Made by a program: the position numbers and the translations under genes | In this document: piece after piece, positions 53,051 through 61,094 of the stretch | Position numbering within the stretch: position 1 is the stretch's first letter | How the letters are laid out: each line of letters starts with the position of its first letter | Notes under the pieces: generated by a model | Database searches by the model: none | Seen by the model: the letters and a program-made list of their open reading frames with translations, nothing else | Told to the model about the DNA's origin: nothing | NCBI RefSeq assembly: GCF_019550795.1 | Contig: NZ_CP080545.1 | Span: 3,568,001-3,632,000 of the forward strand | Source: Paenibacillus sp. sptzw28 | GTDB taxonomy: Bacteria; Bacillota; Bacilli; Paenibacillales; Paenibacillaceae | Length of the DNA: 64,000 nucleotides | Reading direction: 5' to 3'

Positions 53051-53243
53051 CCCGGGCCATGGTGCTCTCCGTTGTGGTTCCTGTCCTTCAACGAACCAGA
53101 TTAACCAATTTGAGTGCCGGTGAACAAATTGCACGGTTCTCGTTCCCTGGTAAGCAAACAAGTACCCTCCTTCCCGTTATCTTCGACAGGCAAACGACCG
53201 TACTCGACGTCGTATTGCTTGAGGAAGACGAAGAATTAATACG

Positions 53244-53274
53244 AAGGACCCGGAGGCACAGCCTCCGGGTCCTT
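53244..53274. terminator. Bidirectional terminator between convergent genes
   Basis: A perfect 13-bp stem AAGGACCCGGAGG with CCTCCGGGTCCTT around a five-base loop, between the plus-strand DUF6223-like gene and the minus-strand YhcN-like gene. The roughly 190 bases from 53051 to 53243 hold no supported gene. Confidence 0.85.
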
Positions 53275-53285
53275 CCAATTCGTTA

Positions 53286-53822
53286 TTATCGGCGGGTCGG
53301 GAACATTTTCTGGACCATCAAATTAAATTCCTTGAAAAACCCGGTAACCGGTCTTCCCTGTCGTACATCCATAACATACGCGTTCACCCGGTCGATAAAC
53401 TCGGGATTGGTTGAAACATATACGTTGTCGATATTCGGATCTGTTGCCCGCACCTGCCTCGCAATGTCGGCTTCCATAGCGGCATTGAAACGTCCTTTCT
53501 TGGTATCGATCAAAGCGGCTACATAGGCATTACGATTCGTAACCAGAACGTTCGCCTGCCTGACGCCTCTTATCCGGACGATGCTGTCGGCCGCTTTATC
53601 GGCGACTTGAATACGTTCATTGAGGTTCGTTTGCCCTTGGTTTTGTGCTTGGTTCTGACCTTGGTTTTGTGCCTGGTTCTGACCTTGGTTCTGTGCCTGG
53701 TTTTGCGCTTGTCTTGTTCTCATCTGATTATCCGGATTGTTGTTCATACAACCGGTGGAAATTACCGATACGGCGGCAATCAGCATTACCGCGCCCAGAA
53801 GGCTGTATTTTTTCCTTCGCAT
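53286..53822 (-). CDS. YhcN/YlaJ-type sporulation lipoprotein with QNQ repeats
   Basis: A 178-residue lipoprotein (lipobox STGC, Cys at about 25). A repeated Gln/Asn-rich region (about residues 38-65; QNQAQNQG units) is followed by the YhcN/YlaJ domain (NERIQVADKAADSIVRIRGV, ANVLVTNRNAYVAAL, VYVSTNPEFIDRVNAY). Such lipoproteins sit in the spore inner membrane. It is the last gene of the cluster with spoVAD, spoVAC and the DUF421 gene, as in spoVA2mob-type operons. Start at ATG 53822 with AGGAG nine bases upstream. Confidence 0.88.
   Translation of the reverse strand: MRRKKYSLLGAVMLIAAVSVISTGCMNNNPDNQMRTRQAQNQAQNQGQNQAQNQGQNQAQNQGQTNLNERIQVADKAADSIVRIRGVRQANVLVTNRNAYVAALIDTKKGRFNAAMEADIARQVRATDPNIDNVYVSTNPEFIDRVNAYVMDVRQGRPVTGFFKEFNLMVQKMFPTRR
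53636..53707. repeat. Three 24-bp tandem repeats coding for Gln/Asn-rich units
   Basis: Three copies of a 24-base unit, beginning CTTGGTT on the plus strand, encode QNQ-G/A-QNQ units of the YhcN-like lipoprotein. Copies differ at a few third positions. Such an array can change length by slippage without shifting the frame. Confidence 0.85.
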
Positions 53823-53921
53823 GCAAATCAACTCCTATATGTAAGTTGATGTTATTATGCGGCAAGGTTTAAATATTCATACAGAAATTCTGTTCATTAC
53901 CAGACGGCTAGCTTTGCCTGA

Positions 53922-54935
53922 TCATTCCCGGCTTTCGATGGACACGGCATGCGCAATGCCCGGAATACTCTCCCCTTGCTGAAAGGATAGCGGCGAGAGC
54001 AAGGCGCCGGTGGCGACGACAAGAATGCGTTTCAATGCCCCTCTGCGCATCCGGTTCAACAAATGGCCGTAAGTCACGACCGCCGAACAGCCGCAGCCGC
54101 TGCCCCCCGACTGGACCATCTGTGTGTTGTAGTCATATATCATCATTCCGCAGTCGGCATATGTTGTTTGGTGCATCGGCACCTTATGCTTGTCAAACAA
54201 GTCGCAGGCAATTTCATACCCCACCTTCGCAAGGTCGCCGGTTACGATCAAATCATAATAACCCGGCTCGATTTGCAAATCGCGAAAATGCGCCTGAATC
54301 GTATCCACTGCGGCAGGCGCCATGGCAGCGCCCATATTAAACGGGTCTTTAATGCCCATATCGATGACTCGTCCGATCGTTGCCGAGGTGACTACCGGTC
54401 CTTTTCCTTCGTGCGACACGAGAGCGGCTCCAGCGCCGGTGACCGTGAACTGGGCTGTGGGCGGCTTCTGAGATCCGTATTCCGTCGGATAGCGGAACTG
54501 CTTCTCCGCGCTTGAGTTGTGGCTGCACGTACCGGCCAGCACATGCTTCGCGCCGCCCGAATCGACTATATAGGAGGCAAGTGCCAGGCTTTCCATAGAA
54601 GTCGAACACGCTCCGAATACGCCGAGGTATGGAATCGTTAAAGTTCGAGCCGCAAAGCTGTTGCTGATAATTTGGTTCATCAAGTCGCCGCCGACATAGA
54701 AATTGACCTGCTCCTTCGTTAATCCCGCATTCTCGATAGCCAGCTTCGCCGCTTCCTCGAGGATCGTTTTCTCCGCTTTCTCCCAACTGTCCTGTCCAAT
54801 TGTCGAGTCCCCGTGAATAATGTCAAAATCGTCGGCAAGCGGACCGCGGCCTTCGAACGGGCCGACAACGGTCGCTTTGGCTATAATTTTGGGCTCGTTT
54901 CTGAATACCCAGCTCTGATGCCCTTTTAATATCAT
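53922..54935 (-). CDS. spoVAD: Stage V sporulation protein AD
   Basis: A 337-residue thiolase-like protein, the same length as B. subtilis SpoVAD. Recognisable parts are GHQSWVFRNEPKIIAKATVVG at the start, FGACSTSMESLALAS and GSGCGCSAVVTYGHLLNRM. SpoVAD binds dipicolinic acid for its uptake into the forespore. Start at 54935 with AGGAGAGG seven bases upstream, 22 bases after spoVAC. No spoVAE-type gene follows; the next gene is the YhcN-like lipoprotein. Confidence 0.95.
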   Translation of the reverse strand: MILKGHQSWVFRNEPKIIAKATVVGPFEGRGPLADDFDIIHGDSTIGQDSWEKAEKTILEEAAKLAIENAGLTKEQVNFYVGGDLMNQIISNSFAARTLTIPYLGVFGACSTSMESLALASYIVDSGGAKHVLAGTCSHNSSAEKQFRYPTEYGSQKPPTAQFTVTGAGAALVSHEGKGPVVTSATIGRVIDMGIKDPFNMGAAMAPAAVDTIQAHFRDLQIEPGYYDLIVTGDLAKVGYEIACDLFDKHKVPMHQTTYADCGMMIYDYNTQMVQSGGSGCGCSAVVTYGHLLNRMRRGALKRILVVATGALLSPLSFQQGESIPGIAHAVSIESRE

Positions 54936-54957
54936 CCAGATTCACCTCTCCTGCCGT

Positions 54958-55425
54958 TCATGGATTAAAAATCAGTTTAAGAATGCCGACGATAAAGGCC
55001 GCAACCGCTCCAAATACAATAACCGCTCCGGCAAGCTTGAACATGTTCCCGCCTACGCCGAGCACGAGTCCCTCGCTTCTATGCTCAATAGCCGCAGACG
55101 CCATGGAATTGGCGAACCCCGTGACAGGTACGGCAGATCCGGCCCCCGCCCATTGCGCCAATTTGTCATAGACGCCTATACTCGTTAATATGACCGATAT
55201 CAGGATCAATACCGCGACAGTAGGATTGGATGCTTTCTCTTTCTCAAAGCCTCCTAAGTGGACGAACATATCCTGTATCCCTTGTCCGATTAAACAAATC
55301 AAACCGCCTACCAAAAAAGCGCGGATGCAATTGGCAAGCACAGTGCGTTTTGGTTCTCTCCTGCTTGCCAGCTCGATGTATTCCTGCTGAACGGGTGTCA
55401 ACTTTTTCTTCTTGTTGTTTGCCAA
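54958..55425 (-). CDS. spoVAC: Stage V sporulation protein AC
   Basis: About 155 residues with several membrane segments (FLVGGLICLIGQGIQDMF, TVAVLILISVILTSIGVYD, GAVIVFGAVAAFIVGILKL) and the SpoVAC signature KLAQWAGAGSAVPVTGFANS. SpoVAC acts as a mechanosensitive channel for dipicolinic acid and germination. Start assigned to a TTG at 55425, with AGGAG overlapping the stop codon of the DUF421 gene; longer frames run into that gene. The N-terminal KKKKLTPVQQEY matches the family start. Confidence 0.92.
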   Translation of the reverse strand: MANNKKKKLTPVQQEYIELASRREPKRTVLANCIRAFLVGGLICLIGQGIQDMFVHLGGFEKEKASNPTVAVLILISVILTSIGVYDKLAQWAGAGSAVPVTGFANSMASAAIEHRSEGLVLGVGGNMFKLAGAVIVFGAVAAFIVGILKLIFNP

Positions 55426-55439
55426 AATCCCACCAACTC

Positions 55440-56300
55440 CTACCGGGTAAGGTACGGTTTCAGTTCCGTAATTGATTTTTCCAGTTCCTTGGAGCACCGT
55501 TCATACATTCTCTTGGCTTGTTTATCCTTTGTCGAGAGTCCGAACATCTCAAGATCGGCTTCGCACTTTTTGAGCTGAGCCAATAACGAGGCCCTCAGTT
55601 GCGGTTCTGGAACTTTAATCTGATCGTCGAACAGGTCGACGAATAATTGTCCATAAGAATCGACTTGTCCGAGAAATACATTCTCGACGGCTACGCCCAG
55701 TTTCTCCAGTTCGGTGAGAACCCACTGACGGCTAAACCCGCTTGCGGCTAGCGGTTCATTCATGATTTTACCGTCCATAATAATCGCTTGCGGCGCTTGC
55801 TCCGGCGCTACTTTGATTCCAAGATGGGCTGCAGTCAACGGTTGGTGTTCCTTCTTGAGAAGTACATTGATATCGCCGCTTGGTTCAATCAGAGCAAATT
55901 CTACATCGGCCGCTTTAAAAACATTTTTTTCCCGCAGTTGTTCGAGCAAATCGTCGGTGGAAAGACGTTCGTTTTTTAAATTGTCCTCAAGAATTTTCCC
56001 GTCCTTGATTAACGTAGTACCTTTACCTTCAAGCAAATCCCGGCCCCGTTTGGTTTTCAGCTGGAAAAACTCGATTGCGAGCGAGACCGTTACCCAGACC
56101 CCCAAAGCCATGAAACCGAGCCCCCAGCTGGCATCCGTATCCAATGAAATGTAAGCGGCCAGGTTGCCGATCGTGATTCCGGTAATGTACTCAAATAATG
56201 AGAGCTGCGATACCTGGCGTTTGCCCAAAAGTCTTGTCAAAAAAAAGAGAAATACAACGGCAAACAGGGTGCGTAAACCGACTTCAGCCCAGTCTGGCAT
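55440..56300 (-). CDS. DUF421 (YetF-like) membrane protein with C-terminal DUF1657-like domain
   Basis: A 286-residue protein: three membrane segments (7-85), a YetF-type cytoplasmic domain (TTLIKDGKILEDNLKNERLS, IEPSGDINVLLKKEHQPL, INEP-type loop IIMDGKIMNEPL), and a C-terminal helix pair (LLAQLKKCEADLEMFGLSTK, AKRMYERCSKELEKS) resembling DUF1657. The same DUF421-DUF1657 fusion is part of mobile spoVA operons tied to spore heat resistance. First gene before spoVAC, whose ribosome site overlaps its stop. Confidence 0.88.
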   Translation of the reverse strand: MPDWAEVGLRTLFAVVFLFFLTRLLGKRQVSQLSLFEYITGITIGNLAAYISLDTDASWGLGFMALGVWVTVSLAIEFFQLKTKRGRDLLEGKGTTLIKDGKILEDNLKNERLSTDDLLEQLREKNVFKAADVEFALIEPSGDINVLLKKEHQPLTAAHLGIKVAPEQAPQAIIMDGKIMNEPLAASGFSRQWVLTELEKLGVAVENVFLGQVDSYGQLFVDLFDDQIKVPEPQLRASLLAQLKKCEADLEMFGLSTKDKQAKRMYERCSKELEKSITELKPYLTR

Positions 56301-56331
56301 AATACCAACAACTCCATTCCTAAATTAGCTA

Positions 56332-56366
56332 GGATCCGGCCATACCTCTCTCGTATGGCCGGATCC
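56332..56366. terminator. Perfect 14-bp hairpin
   Basis: Arms GGATCCGGCCATAC and GTATGGCCGGATCC, seven-base loop. It directly follows the stop of the 44-residue Cys protein gene on the minus strand. No good T-run, so it may also be a regulatory palindrome ahead of the DUF421 gene. Confidence 0.7.
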
Positions 56367-56370
56367 ATGA

Positions 56371-56505
56371 TTACTTCGGCTCTTTAACGCATACTACTTT
56401 CGAGCAAAACTGCTTCAATCCATCCCATCGTCCCCATATGCATTGGTGGCATTTACCCGGCTGTCTCGGCTTGTGGGGCTCAGTCCCCGGAATTAACAGC
56501 TTCAA
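56371..56505 (-). CDS. 44-residue four-Cys protein, possible zinc-binding
   Basis: A frame from TTG 56505 (AGGAG ten bases upstream) to TAA 56371. The product has CHQC (Cys19, Cys22) and two further Cys (Cys34, Cys39) in QFCSKVVCVK, a plausible zinc or metal site, with an MKLLIPGTEPHKPRQPG start. It lies between the DUF1657 and DUF421 genes in the spoVA-like cluster, on the same strand as the latter. Not recognised; a hairpin follows the stop. Confidence 0.5.
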   Translation of the reverse strand: MKLLIPGTEPHKPRQPGKCHQCIWGRWDGLKQFCSKVVCVKEPK

Positions 56506-56699
56506 AGATGTTCAACTCCTAGTCCCACTATGTATGTGATCAGTATGATCAAAATAAATATCCCCAAATTGCATATTTATATGTATTTTTCTCCTGTTTT
56601 TTATAGATTACCATTTTATGGGTCGTATGGTTTCCATTCAAAAGGATAACTTATTTATGGTAATCATTAGACAAATGGTAGAACGTGGAGGTGATACCC

Positions 56700-56906
56700 G
56701 TGACCGTCGCATCCGATGTCAAAACATGTCTGGCTTCCTTAAAAAGTGCTCAAGCCAGTCTGGAGCAGTTCGCCCTAAGCACTCAAAATCAGGAAGCGAA
56801 AACGATGTTCACGAATGCGGCTCAATCGGCTGAACAGATCGTGCAGCAAGTGCAAGCGCGCGTCCAGCAGCTGGAAAACGAGGAACCGCAATACAAAGGG
56901 TTTTAA
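56700..56906 (+). CDS. DUF1657-domain small protein
   Basis: A 68-residue helical protein (TVASDVKTCLASLKSAQASL, FALSTQNQEAKTMFTNAAQS). It matches the DUF1657 family found with spoVA2mob-type clusters, and its LST...AK-MF pattern is shared with the C-terminus of the DUF421 protein. GTG start at 56700 with GGAGG eight bases upstream. It is divergent from the rest of the cluster, unlike the co-oriented gene of the described mobile operon. Confidence 0.85.
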   Translation: MTVASDVKTCLASLKSAQASLEQFALSTQNQEAKTMFTNAAQSAEQIVQQVQARVQQLENEEPQYKGF

Positions 56907-56913
56907 AATCGGC

Positions 56914-56952
56914 AAAAAGCAGCCATGATCAACTGCACATGGCTGCTTTTTT
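56914..56952. terminator. Bidirectional terminator between DUF1657 and GH127 genes
   Basis: Stem AAAAAGCAGCCATG with CATGGCTGCTTTTT around a ten-base loop; T-runs on both strands. Shared by the plus-strand DUF1657 gene and the minus-strand GH127 gene. Confidence 0.92.
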
Positions 56953-56984
56953 CGGCGGTTATGTCCGCTTTACGTTCTCACTCA

Positions 56985-59285
56985 TTACCCGCGAATGCGT
57001 TCATACTGCTCCTTGTCTACCATACGCAGGCCGAACACTCTTCGAACCCGTCGTCCGGGATGAGCCTGGAAGGTGACGGTAACCGTCTCTTTACCCTGGA
57101 TCATCGTTTCGGGAATGATATAATTCACGTTAAAAAATTTATCCGCTTCGTCAAATCCCGTCTCGACATCGGTTAGCGGACTGCCGTCCAGAAGAATATC
57201 ATACTCGCAATCCGGCATTTCCTGAGCGGCCGTATAGGTGACGACAAGCAAGGCCTGGGCTTTAGGGTCGACTTTCATATCAAAGGAGAACCAGCCGCCC
57301 TGGCCCGCGCTCCGATAAGCCCGTTTATTGATTATTCCTACTCTCGTTGTCGTATCCCCCTGGAAGTTATGATCGCGCTCAGGCTGCATTTCACCCGGTT
57401 GAACGAAATCAACTGTACACTGCTCCAGAATCCGGATTTTTTCCCGGGCAATCACATACTCTTCCTCCGCCGACGCCCATTCCTCTTTCGTAAAGAAATC
57501 CCAGTAGACGGAGTACATTCTGGCATGCATTCGGTAGAACGGATAAAGCTGCACATCCCGTGGATGGCCGGCATTAATCGTGCGGAACGTGTTGGCCATT
57601 CCCGGTACAGGCGCAAGCCAATCATTCAGCGCGGCCTGTCTTGGAATCATCACAGGCGTATACAGGAAGTTACCGGCATCCGGGTCGTCCAGAGGTCCCA
57701 GATCACCTGCAAGCACCAATGGGCCGAACATGACAGCAGCCCGCTTAGCGTTGTCCGGCATCGATTCAAGCCGCAGCGACATCGGTATGGTTACATCGAT
57801 TTGATCGCCATCCGCCCAAGTACGGTCGAGCTTGATAAAGCTGCCCGGCCCGTTATCGATCAAAATCCGTTCGCCGTTGATTGCCACCTCAATACCGTTC
57901 TCGGCCCAATAAGGATACCGGATGTTCATCGTAAACTTTACCGGCTGCGTGCATGACAGCGTAAACAGAATCCTGTCCGACTCCGGATAATCCGTCTGCT
58001 GAAGCACTGTTACACCTTGGTCCTTCCATTCCAGCGAGGAAGGAATATATTGATTGACATAGAGCTCGTTCTCGCTGTGGAAATAAATCGCGCTGCCGTA
58101 GCTTGCGTGATTCTCCATACCCGTGCCGATGCAGCAGGTAAAATCATTGAATTTATCGTCAAATACCTTCTGGCCGCCCATAGCCAGGGATACGAAATAA
58201 CAGACGCCGCCCTCTACGGGATCCTGCGAAGCCAGTATATGATTATAGAGCGCACGCTCGTAATAATCAGCTTCCTTCGCGGAGCCGTTCCACTCGAACA
58301 GATGCTTGGTGAGCTTCAGCATATTGTAGGTGTTGCATGTTTCCGTCGTATGAGGTCCGAGACGATCGTTCAGACTGTCCGCATCCGCAAAATATTCACC
58401 GAAGCTGTTACCGCCGGTTACATAGGAATGATGATGTACGACCCGGTCCCAGAAAAATTCCGCGGTAGCCCGGCGTTTATCGTCGCTGGTAAGCTCATAT
58501 TCTCTCGCGAGTCCGATCAGCTTCGGAATCTGCGTATTGGCATGCTTCCCGGGCAGGCAATCCTGGTGCGCGGCAAGCGGATCCAGCACGAGCTTGTGCC
58601 AGAAGCGCTCGGCCAAGCTGAGATATTTCACTTCACCGGTATCCGCATATAAATCCGCAAGCACCTCGTTCATGCCGCCGTACTCGCATATCATCATTTC
58701 TTCCATTTGCTGCTCGGTAATCTGCGAGAAGATAGTTTCGTACCAATCCGCCAGTTTCGCCGCCAGCGCAAGCGCTTTATTATTACCGGTAAGGCGAAAC
58801 GCATCGCGAAGACCGGCTAGCAGCTTATGCACCGTATAGAGCGGGGCCCATACACCGTTCAAGTCGAAGCCCTTCGACCGGATATCGCCGGAAGCAACCT
58901 CCAGGAAAATCTCTTTCCCTCCTGGTATACCCGATACATAGCCGTCGCCATGCGCGGCCTGGCAGACCTCCAGCTCATCCGTTATGTAATCGACACGCGC
59001 TTTGAACCGGGCATCTCCGATCGACGCGAAGAGCATCGAGCAGGCAGAGAGGTAATGGCCCAGCGTATGTCCCGATAGACTCATCGCTTCCCATCCTTCG
59101 TACTGAGGCGCTTTCGGCTCCAGCCCGGCATACTGCCTGAACCGGGCCAGCAGCCGGTCCGGTTCAAGCTCAAGCAAATATGCGGCGTTCAGGTCCATTG
59201 CATGCTTGAAGGGTCCGCCCAAAACAGCCACATCCTGTAAAGCAAACGCTTTAACCTTTGTTTCCGCTTTCACATTCACCGCCAT
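56985..59285 (-). CDS. GH127 beta-L-arabinofuranosidase
   Basis: A 766-residue cytoplasmic enzyme (no signal peptide) of GH127 (former DUF1680). The zinc/catalytic set is conserved: E315 and C317 (TTETCNTYN) with C384 and C385 (FTCCIGTGMENHA), matching Glu338, Cys340, Cys417 and Cys418 of the Bifidobacterium enzyme HypBA1; E297 (GEYF) fits the second acid. It releases beta-L-arabinofuranose from arabino-oligosaccharides. Encoded last in the transporter unit (13 bases after the permease gene), so its substrate is probably imported by it. Confidence 0.92.
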   Translation of the reverse strand: MAVNVKAETKVKAFALQDVAVLGGPFKHAMDLNAAYLLELEPDRLLARFRQYAGLEPKAPQYEGWEAMSLSGHTLGHYLSACSMLFASIGDARFKARVDYITDELEVCQAAHGDGYVSGIPGGKEIFLEVASGDIRSKGFDLNGVWAPLYTVHKLLAGLRDAFRLTGNNKALALAAKLADWYETIFSQITEQQMEEMMICEYGGMNEVLADLYADTGEVKYLSLAERFWHKLVLDPLAAHQDCLPGKHANTQIPKLIGLAREYELTSDDKRRATAEFFWDRVVHHHSYVTGGNSFGEYFADADSLNDRLGPHTTETCNTYNMLKLTKHLFEWNGSAKEADYYERALYNHILASQDPVEGGVCYFVSLAMGGQKVFDDKFNDFTCCIGTGMENHASYGSAIYFHSENELYVNQYIPSSLEWKDQGVTVLQQTDYPESDRILFTLSCTQPVKFTMNIRYPYWAENGIEVAINGERILIDNGPGSFIKLDRTWADGDQIDVTIPMSLRLESMPDNAKRAAVMFGPLVLAGDLGPLDDPDAGNFLYTPVMIPRQAALNDWLAPVPGMANTFRTINAGHPRDVQLYPFYRMHARMYSVYWDFFTKEEWASAEEEYVIAREKIRILEQCTVDFVQPGEMQPERDHNFQGDTTTRVGIINKRAYRSAGQGGWFSFDMKVDPKAQALLVVTYTAAQEMPDCEYDILLDGSPLTDVETGFDEADKFFNVNYIIPETMIQGKETVTVTFQAHPGRRVRRVFGLRMVDKEQYERIRG

Positions 59286-59297
59286 ACTATGTCCTCC

Positions 59298-60128
59298 TTA
59301 TCCTTTAAGCCCCGTTAATGTGATACCTTCAATAAAATACCGCTGCCCGATAAAAAAGACGATAATGACCGGTGTAATAACGACTGTCGAGGCTGCCATC
59401 AGCAGATTCCATTGCGCGCTGTGAAGGGACTGGAACATCTGCAGTCCCAAGGCTACCGTATACTTGCTCTCTTCGTTAAGGTATACGAGCGGCCCCATGA
59501 AGTCATTCCATGAACCCATGAAAGAGAATAATCCGATAACGATCAAAGCCGGTTTCGATAGAGGCACGATAATCTTCCAGTAAATCGTCAGATGCCCCGC
59601 CCCGTCCACATAGGCTGCTTCATCCAAATCTCTCGGAATCGTAGAGTAAAATTGCCGGAGCAGAAAAATATCGAATGCCGAACCGAACCAGGCGGGCAGA
59701 ATAAGAGGATAATAGGTATTGATTAGCCCGGCCAGCTTCCAGCCGATAAAGGTAGGAATGAGAGTCACCGCGCCCGGCAGCATCATACTCGCGAGCAGCA
59801 GCGCGAAGATGAGCCTTCTTCCCGGCCACTGCAGCCTTGCATAGCTGTAAGCTGAGACCGAGCTGCTGATGAGCGCGCCGATAAGGCATGAGACGGTAAT
59901 GAACGCGGTATTCCGGAAAAACCTTGCAAAATCGACCGTCGTTAAAGCTTCCGTATAATTGCTTAGTTTGAAAGGAACCGGAATCCATACCGGCGGCATC
60001 TCGAAAATTTGCATCGATGTCATGAACGAGCTTCTGACCAGCCAAAACAAGGGAAGCAGGCAAAAACACGCGCCTATGATCAGAATCGTGTATACAGCAA
60101 TTTGACCTGCAGCATTCTTCCTCTTCAT
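59298..60128 (-). CDS. Sugar ABC permease, MalG/CUT1 type
   Basis: A 276-residue permease with six segments and the EAA loop DEAAYVDGAGHLTIYWKIIVPL. Its C-terminus, QRYFIEGITLTGLKG, is typical of this subunit. Seven bases after the partner permease gene. No ATPase gene in the unit. Confidence 0.93.
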   Translation of the reverse strand: MKRKNAAGQIAVYTILIIGACFCLLPLFWLVRSSFMTSMQIFEMPPVWIPVPFKLSNYTEALTTVDFARFFRNTAFITVSCLIGALISSSVSAYSYARLQWPGRRLIFALLLASMMLPGAVTLIPTFIGWKLAGLINTYYPLILPAWFGSAFDIFLLRQFYSTIPRDLDEAAYVDGAGHLTIYWKIIVPLSKPALIVIGLFSFMGSWNDFMGPLVYLNEESKYTVALGLQMFQSLHSAQWNLLMAASTVVITPVIIVFFIGQRYFIEGITLTGLKG

Positions 60129-60134
60129 ATGCGT

Positions 60135-61022
60135 CTATACCTCGCTTTCATAGAAGACCCATGATTTGGAGGTTTTGAAGAAAATCCCGGTGATAATCAG
60201 AATGATGATAAACAATATCCAGGCAATAGCGGATGCGTGGCCCATCTCTCCAAACTGGAACGCCTCCCGGTAGATGTAATAGTTATAGAATAAGCTCGCA
60301 TTGTTGGGTCCGCCCTGCGTCATTATCAACGCCTCGGTGAACACCTGGAACGCTCCGATCGAGCCCATAATGAGGTTGAAGAAGATGATCGGCGTCATCA
60401 TCGGTATCGTGATGGCCCGAAACTTCCGGAAAACGCCGGCCCCGTCGACGGTCGCCGCTTCATACAAGGAGCGCGGTACGCCCTGAAGTCCCGCCAGGAA
60501 AATAATTACTGTGCTGCCTATCCCCCACAGGCTCATGAAGACGATCGAAGGAATAACCGTCGCTTCCGAATCCAGCCACAATATCGTCGGCAAATGGAGA
60601 GCTTCCAGGAAGCTGTTGAGCAGCCCGAGATCCGGGCTGAACAGCCAAATCCATATCATCGAAGCGGCTACGGCAGGAACTATGACCGGCAGATAGAAGA
60701 TCGTCCGGAATATGGATTTTCCTTTAATAAAATCCTGATTCAGCAGCAGCGCAACCAGGAACGACATGGCCAGACCGATCGGTACCCGCAGGATGACATA
60801 CTTGAATGTCACCCACAGCGATTTGTAAAAATAAGGGTCGGTGCCGTCAAATAAACGGGTATAGTTGCCGAAGCCGATAAATTTCGGCGTATTTACCGTA
60901 CGATAGTCGGTAAAGCTGAGCACGAAGCTGCTGAGCATCGGTAAAGCCGTGAACAGCAGCAGCCCGAGTATGCTCGGCAGCGCGAACAATATGCCAACGA
61001 TGGCGCGGTGCTTGCCGATCAT
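60135..61022 (-). CDS. Sugar ABC permease, MalF/UgpA type
   Basis: A 295-residue permease; six segments, EAA loop YEAATVDGAGVFRKFRAITI. It forms the channel with the MalG-type subunit. It begins 72 bases after the binding-protein gene on the same strand. Confidence 0.93.
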   Translation of the reverse strand: MIGKHRAIVGILFALPSILGLLLFTALPMLSSFVLSFTDYRTVNTPKFIGFGNYTRLFDGTDPYFYKSLWVTFKYVILRVPIGLAMSFLVALLLNQDFIKGKSIFRTIFYLPVIVPAVAASMIWIWLFSPDLGLLNSFLEALHLPTILWLDSEATVIPSIVFMSLWGIGSTVIIFLAGLQGVPRSLYEAATVDGAGVFRKFRAITIPMMTPIIFFNLIMGSIGAFQVFTEALIMTQGGPNNASLFYNYYIYREAFQFGEMGHASAIAWILFIIILIITGIFFKTSKSWVFYESEV

Positions 61023-61094
61023 GGAATCCCTCCTCGACGGACGTGAGCCGGGAAGCCTGCAGCAGTACTGCCGGACGCTGCTGCAGGAACCGGC

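Noticed and set aside
53059..53526. A plus-strand reading frame of 155 codons after the chimeric gene
   Set aside because: It runs through the bidirectional terminator and deep into the antisense of the YhcN-like gene, has no ribosome site and matches no family. The first 60 codons might be a decayed gene end, but nothing supports it.
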